From an uncultured Collinsella sp. (GTDB lineage: Bacteria > Actinomycetota > Coriobacteriia > Coriobacteriales > Coriobacteriaceae), in assembly GCA_958405195.1 (NCBI GenBank), contig CATYDM010000010.1:1-54261 (forward strand): a stretch of 54,261 nucleotides of DNA, written 5' to 3'. The notes under the pieces were generated by a model that made no database searches, had not been told where the DNA came from, and saw only the letters and a program-made list of their open reading frames with translations. Made by a program: the position numbers and the translations under genes. Shown here in pieces: positions 16,284 to 24,662 of the stretch. How positions within the stretch are numbered: the stretch's first letter is position 1; each line of letters starts with the position of its first letter.

Positions 16284-17132
16284 ATGAGCAAAGCTGATCA
16301 GCAGTTTGTAACCATGTGCCGCGATATCTTGGACCATGGCACCACCACCGAGGGCCAAAAGGTCCGTCCGGTGTGGGAGGACGGCACCCCTGCCTATACC
16401 ATTAAAAACTTTGGTGTCACGGCGCGCTATGATCTGCGCGAGGAGTTCCCCGCGCTCACCCTGCGTCGTACGGCGCTTAAGTCTGCCATGGACGAGATTC
16501 TGTGGATCTATCAAAAGAAGTCCAATAACGTGCATGATCTCAACAGCCATATCTGGGATGAGTGGGCCGATGAGACCGGTTCCATCGGTAAAGCCTACGG
16601 CTATCAGATTGGTCAGAAGAGCCATTACGTCGAGGGCGACTTCGACCAGATGGACCGTGTACTGTACGACCTTAAGCACACGCCGTATAGTCGCCGCATT
16701 ATGACCAATACGTACGTGTTTAGCGATCTGTCCGAGATGCACCTTTATCCATGCGCCTATAGCGTGACCTATAACGTGACGCAGCGTCCTCAGGACGACA
16801 AGCCGACGCTCAACATGATTCTCAACCAGCGCAGCCAGGACATTTTGGCCGCGAACAACTGGAACGTGTGCCAGTACGCCATTTTGCTGATGATGGTCGC
16901 GCAGTCGGTCGATATGATTCCCGGTGAGCTGCTGCACGTGATCGCCGACGCCCATATCTATGATCGTCATGTCGATATCGTCCGCGAGCTTATCGAGCGT
17001 CCGCAGTTTGCGGCACCCAAGGTAACGCTCAACCCCGATGTGCATGACTTCTATGCGTTTACGACCGATGACCTGATCGTCGAGGGCTATGAGCACGGCC
17101 CTCAGGTCAAGAACATCCCCATTGCGGTGTAG
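16284..17132 (+). CDS. thyA: thymidylate synthase ThyA
   Basis: The 282-residue protein contains the ThyA landmarks: catalytic Cys in LYPCAYSVTYNV, the phosphate-binding SRRIM region, NQRSQDILAANNWNV (QRSxD), and the closing DAHIYDRHVDIVREL. Most enzymes have PCH at the nucleophile; this one has PCA. It makes dTMP from dUMP using methylene-tetrahydrofolate and releases dihydrofolate. AGGAGG at 16274-16279 precedes ATG 16284. folA starts nine bases after the stop, so the enzyme that recycles the dihydrofolate is co-transcribed. Confidence 0.93.
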   Translation: MSKADQQFVTMCRDILDHGTTTEGQKVRPVWEDGTPAYTIKNFGVTARYDLREEFPALTLRRTALKSAMDEILWIYQKKSNNVHDLNSHIWDEWADETGSIGKAYGYQIGQKSHYVEGDFDQMDRVLYDLKHTPYSRRIMTNTYVFSDLSEMHLYPCAYSVTYNVTQRPQDDKPTLNMILNQRSQDILAANNWNVCQYAILLMMVAQSVDMIPGELLHVIADAHIYDRHVDIVRELIERPQFAAPKVTLNPDVHDFYAFTTDDLIVEGYEHGPQVKNIPIAV

Positions 17133-17141
17133 GTGACGCGC

Positions 17142-17660
17142 ATGACGTGTAAGCTTTCTGCCATCGTCGCCGTGTGTGACGACTGGGGTATTGGCTGCGA
17201 GGGCGATATGGTGGTGTCCAATCGCGCCGATATGCGCCATTTTGTGGCCTGCACCAAGGGCCGCCCGGTTATCATGGGACGCAAGACGCTGCTGAGTTTT
17301 CCCGGCGGGCGTCCGCTCAAGAACCGCCGCAATATCGTGCTTACGCGCGATATAGGCTTTACCCGCGAGGGCGTCGACGTGGTGCATAGCGTTGACGAAG
17401 CGCTCGCTGCGGTTGCCGATGAGCCCGTTGCCTGGGTGATCGGTGGCGGCGATGTCTATCGGCAGTTTTTGCCGTACTGCGTGGAGGCCGAGGTCACTCA
17501 TAACCACTGCGTCCATCCCGTGGACACGTACTTTCCCGACTTGGACGCCGATCCCGCGTGGGAGATTGCGCAGCGTAGCGAGGTCGCGACGATTGCCGCC
17601 GGTGAGGGTGACGAGGGCGTCGATTATGAGTTCGTGACGTATCATCGCGTTGAGGCGTAA
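17142..17660 (+). CDS. folA: dihydrofolate reductase
   Basis: The 172-residue protein has the DHFR opening LSAIVAVCDDWGIGCEGDM, RPVIMGRKTL (NADPH-binding MGRKT), NIVLTRD and VIGGGDVYRQFL (GGxxxY). It reduces dihydrofolate to tetrahydrofolate with NADPH. I preferred ATG 17142, with AGGTGA five bases upstream, over GTG 17133, which directly abuts the thyA stop. The thyA-folA pair closes the dTMP/folate cycle. Confidence 0.93.
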   Translation: MTCKLSAIVAVCDDWGIGCEGDMVVSNRADMRHFVACTKGRPVIMGRKTLLSFPGGRPLKNRRNIVLTRDIGFTREGVDVVHSVDEALAAVADEPVAWVIGGGDVYRQFLPYCVEAEVTHNHCVHPVDTYFPDLDADPAWEIAQRSEVATIAAGEGDEGVDYEFVTYHRVEA

Positions 17661-17704
17661 ATCGTCTGGCGTGAACGGTATCATCGGGTTGATTGAATGC
17701 ATGG

Positions 17705-17730
17705 GGCGGCGCTTAGCGTCGCCTCGTTTG
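17705..17730 (+). terminator. probable terminator after folA
   Basis: GGCGGCGC (17705-17712) pairs with GCGTCGCC (17716-17723, one G-T) around a TTA loop, followed by TCGTTTG. The T run is weak. GGTATAGAT right after it could be a -10 for the next gene. Confidence 0.45.
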
Positions 17731-17769
17731 GTATAGATGCGCTGTAAAGAAGGGTGCGGGCTGGCTGCT

Positions 17770-18684
17770 ATGACTGATGCCGTTGAGGTTCTGCGAATTG
17801 ATTCGCTCGATGACGAGCGGCTCGATGCCTATGTGCGACTGACCGAGCGTGAGCTTCGCTGCGTGCTGGAGCCGCAGAAGGGCATTTTTATCGCTGAGAG
17901 TGCCAAGGTCATCGAGCGTGCGGTTCGCGCCGGATATGAGCCGGTGAGCTTTCTTTTGGGCGAGCGCTGGCTCGACCAGATGATGCCGCTGCTTGACCAG
18001 CTTGTCGTGCGCGAGGGAGCGGGTCCGGTTCCCGTGTTCGTGGCCTCCATGGAGCTCATGGAGCAGTTGACGGGCTTTAACGTGACGCGCGGCGCGCTGG
18101 CGGCGTTCCGTCGCCCGCGTCAGATTCCGGTTGATGAGTTCTTGGGCGGCGTCGTCGAGGCGGCGGGGGATCGTCCGGTGCGCGTGTGCGTGCTTGAGGG
18201 TATTGTCGATCACACCAATGTTGGCGCGATTTTCCGCTCGGCTGCCGCATTGAACGTTGACGGTATTTTGGTCAGCCCGACGTGCTGCGACCCGCTGTAC
18301 CGTCGCTCGGCCCGCGTGAGCATGGGCACCGTGTTTCAGGTGCCGTGGACGCGCATTGGCAGCGAGGCTCGTGTGTGGCCGCATGATGGCCTGGCGGTAC
18401 TGCACGATGCCGGTTTTTCGTGTGCCGCTATGGCGTTGACGGACGATTCCGTATCGCTGGACGATCCCGTGCTGCAGGAGATTGACCGCTTGGCAATCTT
18501 TATGGGTACCGAGGGTGCCGGCTTGGGCGCCAAGACCATTGCCGGCTGTGACCACGCGGTGCGCATTCCGATGGCGCACGGGGTCGATTCGCTTAACGTG
18601 GCCGCGGCGAGCGCCGTCGCCTTTTGGCAGCTGTGCCCGCACGTGAGCAATGAGTATCACTACCAGCCGGGTTTGTATCACTAG
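17770..18684 (+). CDS. SpoU/TrmH family RNA 2'-O-methyltransferase
   Basis: The 304-residue product has an N-terminal substrate-binding region (FIAESAKVIERAVRAGYEP) and a C-terminal SPOUT domain with LEGIVDHTNVGAIFRSAAA (motif 1), IFMGTEGAGLG (motif 2) and IPMAHGVDSLNVAAASAVA (motif 3). Such enzymes methylate ribose 2'-OH in rRNA or tRNA using SAM; the target base cannot be read from sequence. ATG 17770 is my choice; ATG 17737 would lie within the predicted promoter TATAGA (17732-17737). The gene stands alone between folA and the MATE gene. Confidence 0.85.
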   Translation: MTDAVEVLRIDSLDDERLDAYVRLTERELRCVLEPQKGIFIAESAKVIERAVRAGYEPVSFLLGERWLDQMMPLLDQLVVREGAGPVPVFVASMELMEQLTGFNVTRGALAAFRRPRQIPVDEFLGGVVEAAGDRPVRVCVLEGIVDHTNVGAIFRSAAALNVDGILVSPTCCDPLYRRSARVSMGTVFQVPWTRIGSEARVWPHDGLAVLHDAGFSCAAMALTDDSVSLDDPVLQEIDRLAIFMGTEGAGLGAKTIAGCDHAVRIPMAHGVDSLNVAAASAVAFWQLCPHVSNEYHYQPGLYH

Positions 18685-18808
18685 GCAGTTTTCCGCACCG
18701 CGCTCTAATTCGGGGTGTTTCGGTCGCCGCCAGTCGGTGCTAAGCTAGTATTGGCTTTGGTCTTAAATTGCCATTATGTTGTTTGACGTATGCTGGCGGG
18801 GAGGGCGT

Positions 18809-20158
18809 GTGGCTAAGAAATCTACGGCTATCGATGTAACGCAGGGTGCCATTTGGCAACAGCTGCTGTCGCTGTGCGTTCCCATCTTTTTTAGTTCGTT
18901 TTTTCAGCAGGCCTACACGCTTATCGGTACGTATATCGTTGGCCAGTTTGGCGGCAAGCTCGCGCTGGGTGGCATTCAAGCCACGATGGTGCTCACCGAG
19001 CTCTGCATTGGCTTTTGCGTTGGCGTCGGCGCCGGCTGCGCGGTCATTACCGGTCAGTATTTTGGCCAGCACGATGATGAGCGACTGAGTCGTTCGGTCC
19101 ATACAGCCATGACGCTCGCGCTGGTGGGCGGTATCGCTTTCTCGATTCTTGGCATAGTGTTCGTTGAGCCCATGCTGGTGCTTATGAACACGCCGCATGA
19201 ACTATTGGCCGAGGGTGTGGCCTATGCTCGCTGTTATTTTGCCGCGATGGTTGCGGCACTGCTGCTGAATATGGGAACCGCACTGCTGCGTGCCGTGGGC
19301 GACACGCGCGGGCCCGCCGTGATCATTGCCTCTGGCTGCCTTGTTAACGTGGTGCTGGATATCATCTTTGTCGCTGTGTTGCATATGGAGGCGCTGGGCT
19401 GCGGCATCGCAGTGGCGCTGACCATTTGCTCCAATGCAACGATGATCGTGTTGCGCATGATGCGCGCTCCGGGTGCATGGCGTCTTTCGCTGTCTAAGCT
19501 CGGTATCGATCGCGGTATTTGCAAGAGTATGATCTCGTGTGGTCTGCCACTCGGTTTTCAATCGGCTGCCTATTCTATCTCGAACGTGCTGATCCAGGTG
19601 TCGGTTAATTCGTTTGGCGCCGATGTCACGACTGCTTGGGGTCTATCTGGGCGCCTGGATGGCATTATCTGGATGGTGACCGAGGCGCTCGGCGTATCGA
19701 TCACTACGTTCTCGGCGCAGAACTTTGGCGCGCGCAACTACGAGCGCATGCGCAAGGGCTACCATACGTCGCTCGTGCTGTCGTTTATGCTCATTGGTGG
19801 CCTGTCTGCCGTGCTGCTGGTGTTCTCGGGCCCGCTGTCGCGTTTGTTTGTCGACGATGCTTCGATTTCGGCGTACACCACGACTATCCTCCATTTCATT
19901 GCGCCGTTCTATGCGATTTTCTCGATTATCGAGAACGCCTCGGGTTCCATCCGCGGCGCCGGCGTGAGTTTGCAGCCTATGATGCTCACCATCTTTGGCA
20001 CCGTTGTCTTGAGGGTGATCTGGGTGTTTGCGATCATGCCCTTCGATCCGTCGCTCGAGCATCTACTGCTGGTCTACCCCGTAACCTGGCTCATCACCGC
20101 GACCATGTTCACCATCTACCACCACAGCGGCAACTGGCTAGGCCGCGCCACCGCCTAA
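18809..20158 (+). CDS. MATE family efflux transporter
   Basis: The 449-residue integral membrane protein has about twelve hydrophobic segments in two similar halves. MATE-like stretches include QQAYTLIGTYIVGQFGG near the N-terminus, GTALLRAVGDTRGP in the middle of half one, and SGSIRGAGVSLQPM in half two. MATE proteins export cationic drugs or metabolites in exchange for Na+ or H+; the substrate here is unknown. GTG 18809 with GGGGAGGG in front is preferred to ATG 18776. No regulator is adjacent. It ends next to a large inverted repeat shared with the convergent cobO remnant. Confidence 0.9.
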   Translation: MAKKSTAIDVTQGAIWQQLLSLCVPIFFSSFFQQAYTLIGTYIVGQFGGKLALGGIQATMVLTELCIGFCVGVGAGCAVITGQYFGQHDDERLSRSVHTAMTLALVGGIAFSILGIVFVEPMLVLMNTPHELLAEGVAYARCYFAAMVAALLLNMGTALLRAVGDTRGPAVIIASGCLVNVVLDIIFVAVLHMEALGCGIAVALTICSNATMIVLRMMRAPGAWRLSLSKLGIDRGICKSMISCGLPLGFQSAAYSISNVLIQVSVNSFGADVTTAWGLSGRLDGIIWMVTEALGVSITTFSAQNFGARNYERMRKGYHTSLVLSFMLIGGLSAVLLVFSGPLSRLFVDDASISAYTTTILHFIAPFYAIFSIIENASGSIRGAGVSLQPMMLTIFGTVVLRVIWVFAIMPFDPSLEHLLLVYPVTWLITATMFTIYHHSGNWLGRATA

Positions 20159-20241
20159 TGATCCCTTGGGGCGGAGGAAAATGGATCATTGCTCTCCGTC
20201 GTGATGTCGATGATCCGTTTTCCTCCGTCCCCTTCGGATCA
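20159..20241 (+). repeat. long imperfect inverted repeat between MATE gene and cobO remnant
   Basis: Arms 20159-20189 and 20211-20241 are reverse complements with a few mismatches around a 20-base spacer. Each arm is bounded by GGATCA/TGATCC and contains a CGGAGGAAAA core. The right arm ends at the stop of the cobO remnant. It may act as a bidirectional terminator or be a dispersed palindromic element. Confidence 0.8.
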
Positions 20242-20242
20242 A

Positions 20243-20439
20243 TTAGTATTCGATGCCTTGGCGGGCCAGGAGGCCTTCGTCGAAGTAGTGTTTGACGGGG
20301 CGCATTTCGGTGACCAGGTCAGCAAGGTCGGCGAGTGGCAGCAAGCCGCGGCCGGTCAGTATGAGCTCTGTGGTGTCGGGTTTCATCGCGATCAGTTGCC
20401 CGTATAGATTTGAACCTTGCCGACTTCCAGTAATGCCAT
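20243..20439 (-). pseudogene. cobO: cobO/btuR remnant with internal deletion
   Basis: Minus-strand translation from ATG 20439, with AAAGGA upstream, gives MALLEVGKVQIYTGN and then a stop. This is the N-terminus of cob(I)yrinate a,c-diamide adenosyltransferase up to, but not including, the GKGKTT P-loop. In another frame from 20395, 50 codons encode the end of the same protein: TTELILTGR, ADLVTEMRPVKHYF, ARQGIEY and a stop. Roughly the middle two thirds of the usual protein is missing. It cannot encode a working enzyme. In other genomes the product adenosylates corrinoids. Confidence 0.85.
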
Positions 20440-20531
20440 CTCTGTCCTTTCGTGCCCGGCGTCGGTTTATCGCCGTCCGGGTTGGGTATTCTAGAAAACA
20501 TTATCAACCCCAGTAGATGGAGTTCAAGCAG

Positions 20532-22424
20532 ATGGAGATGGATGACAACAAACGTAGACGGAATATGATCCTCTACGTGCTCATCGCCTTCGTCGTCTAC
20601 CTCGTGCTCTCGACCGTACTGTTCCCCAACATCGGTCACACGCAGCAGATTACGAAGACCGATTACTCGACGTTTGTCAAAGCGCTCGATAAGAAGAGTG
20701 TCGACAAGGTCGAGTACAACACGGACGATTACACGATTTATTACACCAAGAAGGGCGAGGACGAGAACATCGCCTACAAGACGACCGGTGTGCCGAATGA
20801 CGCGGGCTTTACCGATCGCGTGCTTGAATCTGGCGCCTCGCTTGAGTCGGTTGTTCCCGATAAGAACTCGGGCCTGATGACCTACTACTTGCTCACCCTC
20901 ATTCTTCCCATAGCCATCTTCTTCCTGATCGGCTGGTGGCTCAACCGCCGCATGAAGAAGGCCATGGGCGATGACGGTCCGTCGATGAACTTTGGCGGCG
21001 GTGGTTTTGGCGGCGGCGGACTGGGTAAGTCCGGCGCGCGCGTGATCGCCTCCAAGGACGTGGGCGTGACCTTTAAGGATGTCGCCGGCCAGGAAGAGGC
21101 CAAGGAGTCCCTCAAGGAGGTCGTCGACTTTCTGGAGAAGCCGCAGCGCTACGAGGAAATCGGCGCCAAGCTGCCGCGCGGTGCTCTTCTTGTCGGCCCT
21201 CCGGGTACCGGTAAGACCCTGCTTGCCAAGGCCGTTGCCGGCGAGGCGGGCGTGCCGTTCTTTAGTATTTCGGGCTCTGAGTTCGTTGAGATGTTTGTTG
21301 GTCGCGGCGCTGCAAAGGTTCGTGACCTGTTTAAGCAGGCCAAGGAAAAGGCCCCGTGTATCGTCTTTATCGATGAGATCGATACCATCGGTAAGAAGCG
21401 CGATGGCGGCGGCTTTAGCGGCAACGACGAGCGCGAGCAGACGCTCAATCAGTTGCTGACCGAGATGGACGGCTTCGATAACCACAAGGGTATCGTTGTC
21501 CTTGCCGCAACCAACCGTCCCGACAGTCTCGATCCCGCTCTACTGCGCCCCGGTCGTTTTGACCGCCGCATCCCCGTTGAGCTGCCCGATCTGACCGGCC
21601 GCAAGAACATCCTCGAGCTGCATGCCAAGAGCGTGAAGACCGAGCCGCCGATCGACCTGACCGCGATTGCCCGCGCCACGCCCGGTGCCTCGGGCGCTGA
21701 CCTGGCCAATATCATCAACGAGGGCGCCCTGCGCGCCGTTCGCGAGGGTCGCAAGCGTGCAACCCAGGACGACTTCGAGGAGTCGGTTGAGGTCGTCATC
21801 GCCGGTCAGCAGCGTAAGTCTACGGTGCTGTCCGACCATGAGAAGCAGGTCGTTTCCTACCACGAGATCGGCCATGCCATCGTTGCCGCTCGCCAGAAAG
21901 GCTCTGCGCCGGTCACGAAGATCACCATCGTGCCGCGCACGAGCGGTGCTCTGGGCTACACCATGCAGGTCGAGGAGGATGAGCGCTTCCTGACCACGCG
22001 CCAGGAGGTCCTGGACAAGCTCGCCGTCTATTGCGGTGGCCGTGCAGCCGAGGAGCTCATCTTTGGCGAGATGACGACCGGCGCCGCCAACGATATCGAA
22101 CAGGCCACCAAGCTCGCCCGCAACATGGTGACGCGCTTTGGTATGTCCGACGAGTTTGGCATGATGGCCCTCGGTACCGTGCAGAATGCGTACCTTAACC
22201 AGAACACGTCGCTCACCTGCGCCCCCGGTACGGCCGAGCGCGTGGACGCGATTGTCGCCAAGTTGATCGAGGATGCGCACGACCGCGCTCTGCAGATTCT
22301 GAAGGAGAACAAGTTCAAGCTCCACGAGCTGGCTCGTTATCTGTACAAGAAGGAGACGATCACGGGCGAGGAGTTTATGAATCTCCTCACGCGCGAGAAT
22401 CCGCTGATGCCCAAGCAACAGTAA
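20532..22424 (+). CDS. ftsH: ATP-dependent zinc metalloprotease FtsH
   Basis: The product is about 630 residues. It has two transmembrane segments (about 9-28 and 120-137) flanking an extracytoplasmic domain, then an AAA+ module with GPPGTGKTLLAKAVAG and IVFIDEIDTIG, and the arginine-finger region LLRPGRFDRRIPVELPDL. The protease domain carries the zinc motif HEIGH near 443. A GFGGGGLG linker precedes the AAA domain. The pore-side stretch reads MFVGRGAAKVRDLF where most FtsH have VGVGASRVR. It degrades membrane and short-lived cytosolic proteins. ATG 20532 is favoured by GGAG nine bases upstream; ATG 20517 and 20538 are possible. Confidence 0.95.
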   Translation: MEMDDNKRRRNMILYVLIAFVVYLVLSTVLFPNIGHTQQITKTDYSTFVKALDKKSVDKVEYNTDDYTIYYTKKGEDENIAYKTTGVPNDAGFTDRVLESGASLESVVPDKNSGLMTYYLLTLILPIAIFFLIGWWLNRRMKKAMGDDGPSMNFGGGGFGGGGLGKSGARVIASKDVGVTFKDVAGQEEAKESLKEVVDFLEKPQRYEEIGAKLPRGALLVGPPGTGKTLLAKAVAGEAGVPFFSISGSEFVEMFVGRGAAKVRDLFKQAKEKAPCIVFIDEIDTIGKKRDGGGFSGNDEREQTLNQLLTEMDGFDNHKGIVVLAATNRPDSLDPALLRPGRFDRRIPVELPDLTGRKNILELHAKSVKTEPPIDLTAIARATPGASGADLANIINEGALRAVREGRKRATQDDFEESVEVVIAGQQRKSTVLSDHEKQVVSYHEIGHAIVAARQKGSAPVTKITIVPRTSGALGYTMQVEEDERFLTTRQEVLDKLAVYCGGRAAEELIFGEMTTGAANDIEQATKLARNMVTRFGMSDEFGMMALGTVQNAYLNQNTSLTCAPGTAERVDAIVAKLIEDAHDRALQILKENKFKLHELARYLYKKETITGEEFMNLLTRENPLMPKQQ

Positions 22425-22450
22425 AGCCGCGGTCGAACCAGTAAACGCCG

Positions 22451-22488
22451 ACGCCCCATTTGAGCAGCTTTCTCAAATGGGGCGTTTT
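22451..22488 (+). terminator. Rho-independent terminator after ftsH
   Basis: A perfect 14-bp stem (ACGCCCCATTTGAG at 22451-22464 with 22472-22485), a 7-base loop and TTTT follow the ftsH stop. The next gene starts only 18 bases later. Confidence 0.88.
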
Positions 22489-22505
22489 GCTTGAGAGGGA
22501 TGGAA

Positions 22506-22958
22506 ATGAAGATCGTGGTGAGCGCCTGCTTGATGGGTGAGAGCTGCAAGTATAACGGGCTCGATAACTACCACCGCGCGTTGGTCGAGGCTTGCGAGCG
22601 CACGGGGACCGAGGTCCTCCTCGTGTGCCCTGAGGTCTTTGGGGGCCTGCCCACGCCGCGCAAGCCGTCCGAGATTGTGAACGGCGAGGTCCGTACCTGC
22701 GAGGGCGTGTCCGTTGACCTGGAATTTCGCCTAGGCGCCCAACGTGCGCTCGACATGTGCGAGCAGGCAGGCGGACCGGAAGAGATAGTCGCGTGCATCC
22801 TTCAGGACCGCAGCCCCTCGTGCGGCGCAGGTCACATCTACGACGGCACCTTTAGCGGTACGCTCACCGCGGGCAACGGTGTTTTTGTCGATTTGCTGCT
22901 GCGTCACGGGTACCGTGTGATTCCGGCTTGCGAGTTCGACCCCAGCATGTTGAAGTAG
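22506..22958 (+). CDS. DUF523 family protein
   Basis: The 150-residue protein shows the DUF523 pattern: VVSACLMGESCKYNG at the start, LVCPEVFGGLPTPRKPSEI in the middle, and LQDRSPSCGAGHIYDGTF towards the end, with conserved cysteines. The family has no firmly established function; some members occur fused to or next to DUF1722 or 2-thiouracil desulfurase (TudS)-type genes, so thiouracil desulfuration is possible. GAGAGGG lies six bases before ATG 22506, preferred over ATG 22500. It is a single-gene unit bounded by terminators on both sides. Confidence 0.85.
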   Translation: MKIVVSACLMGESCKYNGLDNYHRALVEACERTGTEVLLVCPEVFGGLPTPRKPSEIVNGEVRTCEGVSVDLEFRLGAQRALDMCEQAGGPEEIVACILQDRSPSCGAGHIYDGTFSGTLTAGNGVFVDLLLRHGYRVIPACEFDPSMLK

Positions 22959-22963
22959 TAAAT

Positions 22964-23000
22964 AAAAGGGGCGGCCATCGAGTAGATGGTCGCCCCTTTT
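22964..23000 (+). terminator. Rho-independent terminator after DUF523 gene
   Basis: AAAAGGGGCGGCCATC (22964-22979) pairs with GATGGTCGCCCCTTTT (22985-23000) around GAGTA, with one G-T pair. The A/T flanks make it usable in both directions. Confidence 0.88.
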
Positions 23001-23052
23001 GCTGGCAAGCTAAACTATTTCACCAATTGTTCAATGGTATTTACCCATATAA

Positions 23053-23089
23053 AACCTGCCAAAATAAACCTGTCACTTTTTGGTAGGTT
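23053..23089 (-). terminator. terminator/inverted repeat at the 3' end of the dehydrogenase gene
   Basis: AACCTGCCAAAA (23053-23064) is complementary to TTTTGGTAGGTT (23078-23089) with one G-T pair. On the minus strand the stem is followed by TTAT and it begins at the stop codon of the dehydrogenase, so it should end that transcript. The wording resembles other short palindromes in the window. Confidence 0.7.
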
Positions 23090-24176
23090 AGGCGAGGAGG
23101 GTGTGGCCGTAGGCGTCGGCGGCCTTGATGGCGGCGGCGAACTTTTCGTCGGTGAAGGGCTCGGGGTTTCCCTGCTTCCACTCGTTGGTGGCGTGTGCGA
23201 ACTCGCACAGGGCCGGGATGTCTGCCTCGGAAAGCCCGACCTGCTCAAGCGTCACGGGCAGGCCCATCTGCTTGTTAAAGGCAGCGTAGCGTTCAAGGTT
23301 CTCGGTGTCGCCCGTATAGGCAAACAGGACCAGCACGCCCAGGCTCACGACCTCGCCGTGCAGGTAGGTGCCCTCACGCGGAATGCTGCACGTGGCGTTG
23401 TAGAACGCATGTGCCACGCTCGAGTTGTAGTAGTAATCGTTTTGGTTGGTCAGGTTGGAGACGTAGCCCGTGTTGACCACGATGTCGAGCGCGATCTGCT
23501 TGACGGCCTCGCTCGACAGGTCCTGGCGCACGTCCTCTAGACCCTGGACGCCATAGGTAAACAGCGGCTCGGAGCAGGTGTGGGCGAGTGCCAGGCCAAG
23601 ACCGGCGGTGTGCTCCAGGTTGCCGGCGCTCGTGGCGTATTCGACCTCGGGCTGCTTAGACAGGGCATCGCCCACGCCGGCCCAGAAGTACTCTGCCGGT
23701 GCCTCGGCGATGATCTTGGGGTTGATGAAGATGTGCGCCGGTCGGTTGGGGTACGAATAGCCCTCGAGCGAGCCATCGTCATTGTAGACAACGGCAATGG
23801 CGGTCGCGGCCGAGCAGTTGGAGCAAATCGTCGGTACGGTAAAGACGATCTTCTTGAGCTCGATGGCCGCCGTCTTCACAGTGTCGAGTGCCTTGCCGCC
23901 GCCACATGCGATGAGCACGTCGGCTTCCTGGCAGGCAGGGGAGTTCACGACCTTGGCGATATTGGCACGCGTACTGTTGGTGCCATAGACGCGCGTCTCC
24001 AGGACCTCGACATCGGTACCTTCAAGTGCCGCCTCGATTCCCGGCAGCGCCGCAGCCAGGGCTCGCTTGCCGCCAATGATGGCGACCTTGGTCGCTCCGT
24101 ACTCGGCCAGTGCGGCGGGCAGCTCGGTAAAGCAATCCTCGCCAACGGTATAATCACTCATTCCAATCGTGCGCAT
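23088..24176 (-). CDS. iron-containing alcohol dehydrogenase family protein (GldA-like)
   Basis: The 362-residue protein has an N-terminal Rossmann half with LIACGGGKALDTVK (the GGGK-D NAD-binding motif, about 88-101) and PTICSNCSAATAIAVVY. A C-terminal helical half carries the metal ligands expected for the family: D in GVGDALSKQPE, H in VAHAFYNA and H in YLHGEVVSLG. The layout is closest to glycerol dehydrogenase and glycerol-1-phosphate dehydrogenase relatives; the exact substrate is not determined. AGAAGG lies before ATG 24176. It is divergent from ileS, with the T-box leader between them. Confidence 0.85.
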   Translation of the reverse strand: MRTIGMSDYTVGEDCFTELPAALAEYGATKVAIIGGKRALAAALPGIEAALEGTDVEVLETRVYGTNSTRANIAKVVNSPACQEADVLIACGGGKALDTVKTAAIELKKIVFTVPTICSNCSAATAIAVVYNDDGSLEGYSYPNRPAHIFINPKIIAEAPAEYFWAGVGDALSKQPEVEYATSAGNLEHTAGLGLALAHTCSEPLFTYGVQGLEDVRQDLSSEAVKQIALDIVVNTGYVSNLTNQNDYYYNSSVAHAFYNATCSIPREGTYLHGEVVSLGVLVLFAYTGDTENLERYAAFNKQMGLPVTLEQVGLSEADIPALCEFAHATNEWKQGNPEPFTDEKFAAAIKAADAYGHTLLA

Positions 24177-24317
24177 GGCAACCTTCTTTCTTTCGATAAA
24201 GTGCTTTCAGGTATTTTGCTCCTAGAGAACGTCCACAGCCGCGAGAAATTTCGAACGTATAAAACCAGTGTTGAGGGTTTTTCGCCGGCGCGGAACGTGC
24301 TAGCATACTCCGCATAA

Positions 24318-24619
24318 GCGTTGATGGGGACGAGTAGTCGGCCGTCAGCATGTTACAGAGAGCGGGGAGCGCTGAGAACCCGTGCATGCGACCGATGAAA
24401 ATCACCCCGGAGCTGCGGTCCCAACGGACGCGTCGCACAGGCTCGTCCTAGTAGATATCGCCGAGATGGTCGTCGATACAGGCCAGCCGAGTAACGGATG
24501 CGAGCGCGCGAATACGCGGGCGAGGGCATCTAAGCTGGGTGGTTAAACGAAGAGCTTTTGCGGGCGTACAGTCCGTTTTGTGGCGCTTCGTCCCAGCTTG
24601 TAGGGACGGGCGCTTTTTT
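24318..24619 (+). promoter_or_regulatory. T-box riboswitch controlling ileS
   Basis: Stem I closes with GGACGAG (24328-24334) pairing CTCGTCC (24442-24448) and contains AGTA (24333-24336) and AGAGAG (24357-24362). The expected isoleucine specifier ATC is at 24401-24403 within GATGAAAATCACC. The antiterminator forms from AAGCTGGG (24532-24539) with CCCAGCTT (24592-24599) and ACGAAG (24547-24552) with CTTCGT (24586-24591). These leave a seven-base bulge TGGTTAA (24540-24546) in which TGGT can pair with uncharged tRNA-Ile ACCA. The bulge normally reads TGGNACC. Competing with it is the terminator at 24583-24619. Uncharged tRNA-Ile should therefore increase ileS read-through. Confidence 0.88.
24583..24619 (+). 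terminator. attenuator terminator of the ileS T-box
   Basis: GCGCTTCGTCCC (24583-24594) pairs with GGGACGGGCGC (24603-24613), with one bulged T and one G-T pair, around AGCTTGTA. Six T follow (24614-24619). Its 5' strand is shared with the antiterminator, the defining feature of transcriptional T-box control. Confidence 0.88.
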
Positions 24620-24662
24620 GGTGCCCAGCGGGCGTGCGCGCCCATGACAAGAAAGGGGTACC

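Noticed and set aside
20189..20407. Plus-strand frame of 72 codons over the cobO remnant
   Set aside because: The minus-strand translation matches CobO at both ends, so the plus frame is a shadow.
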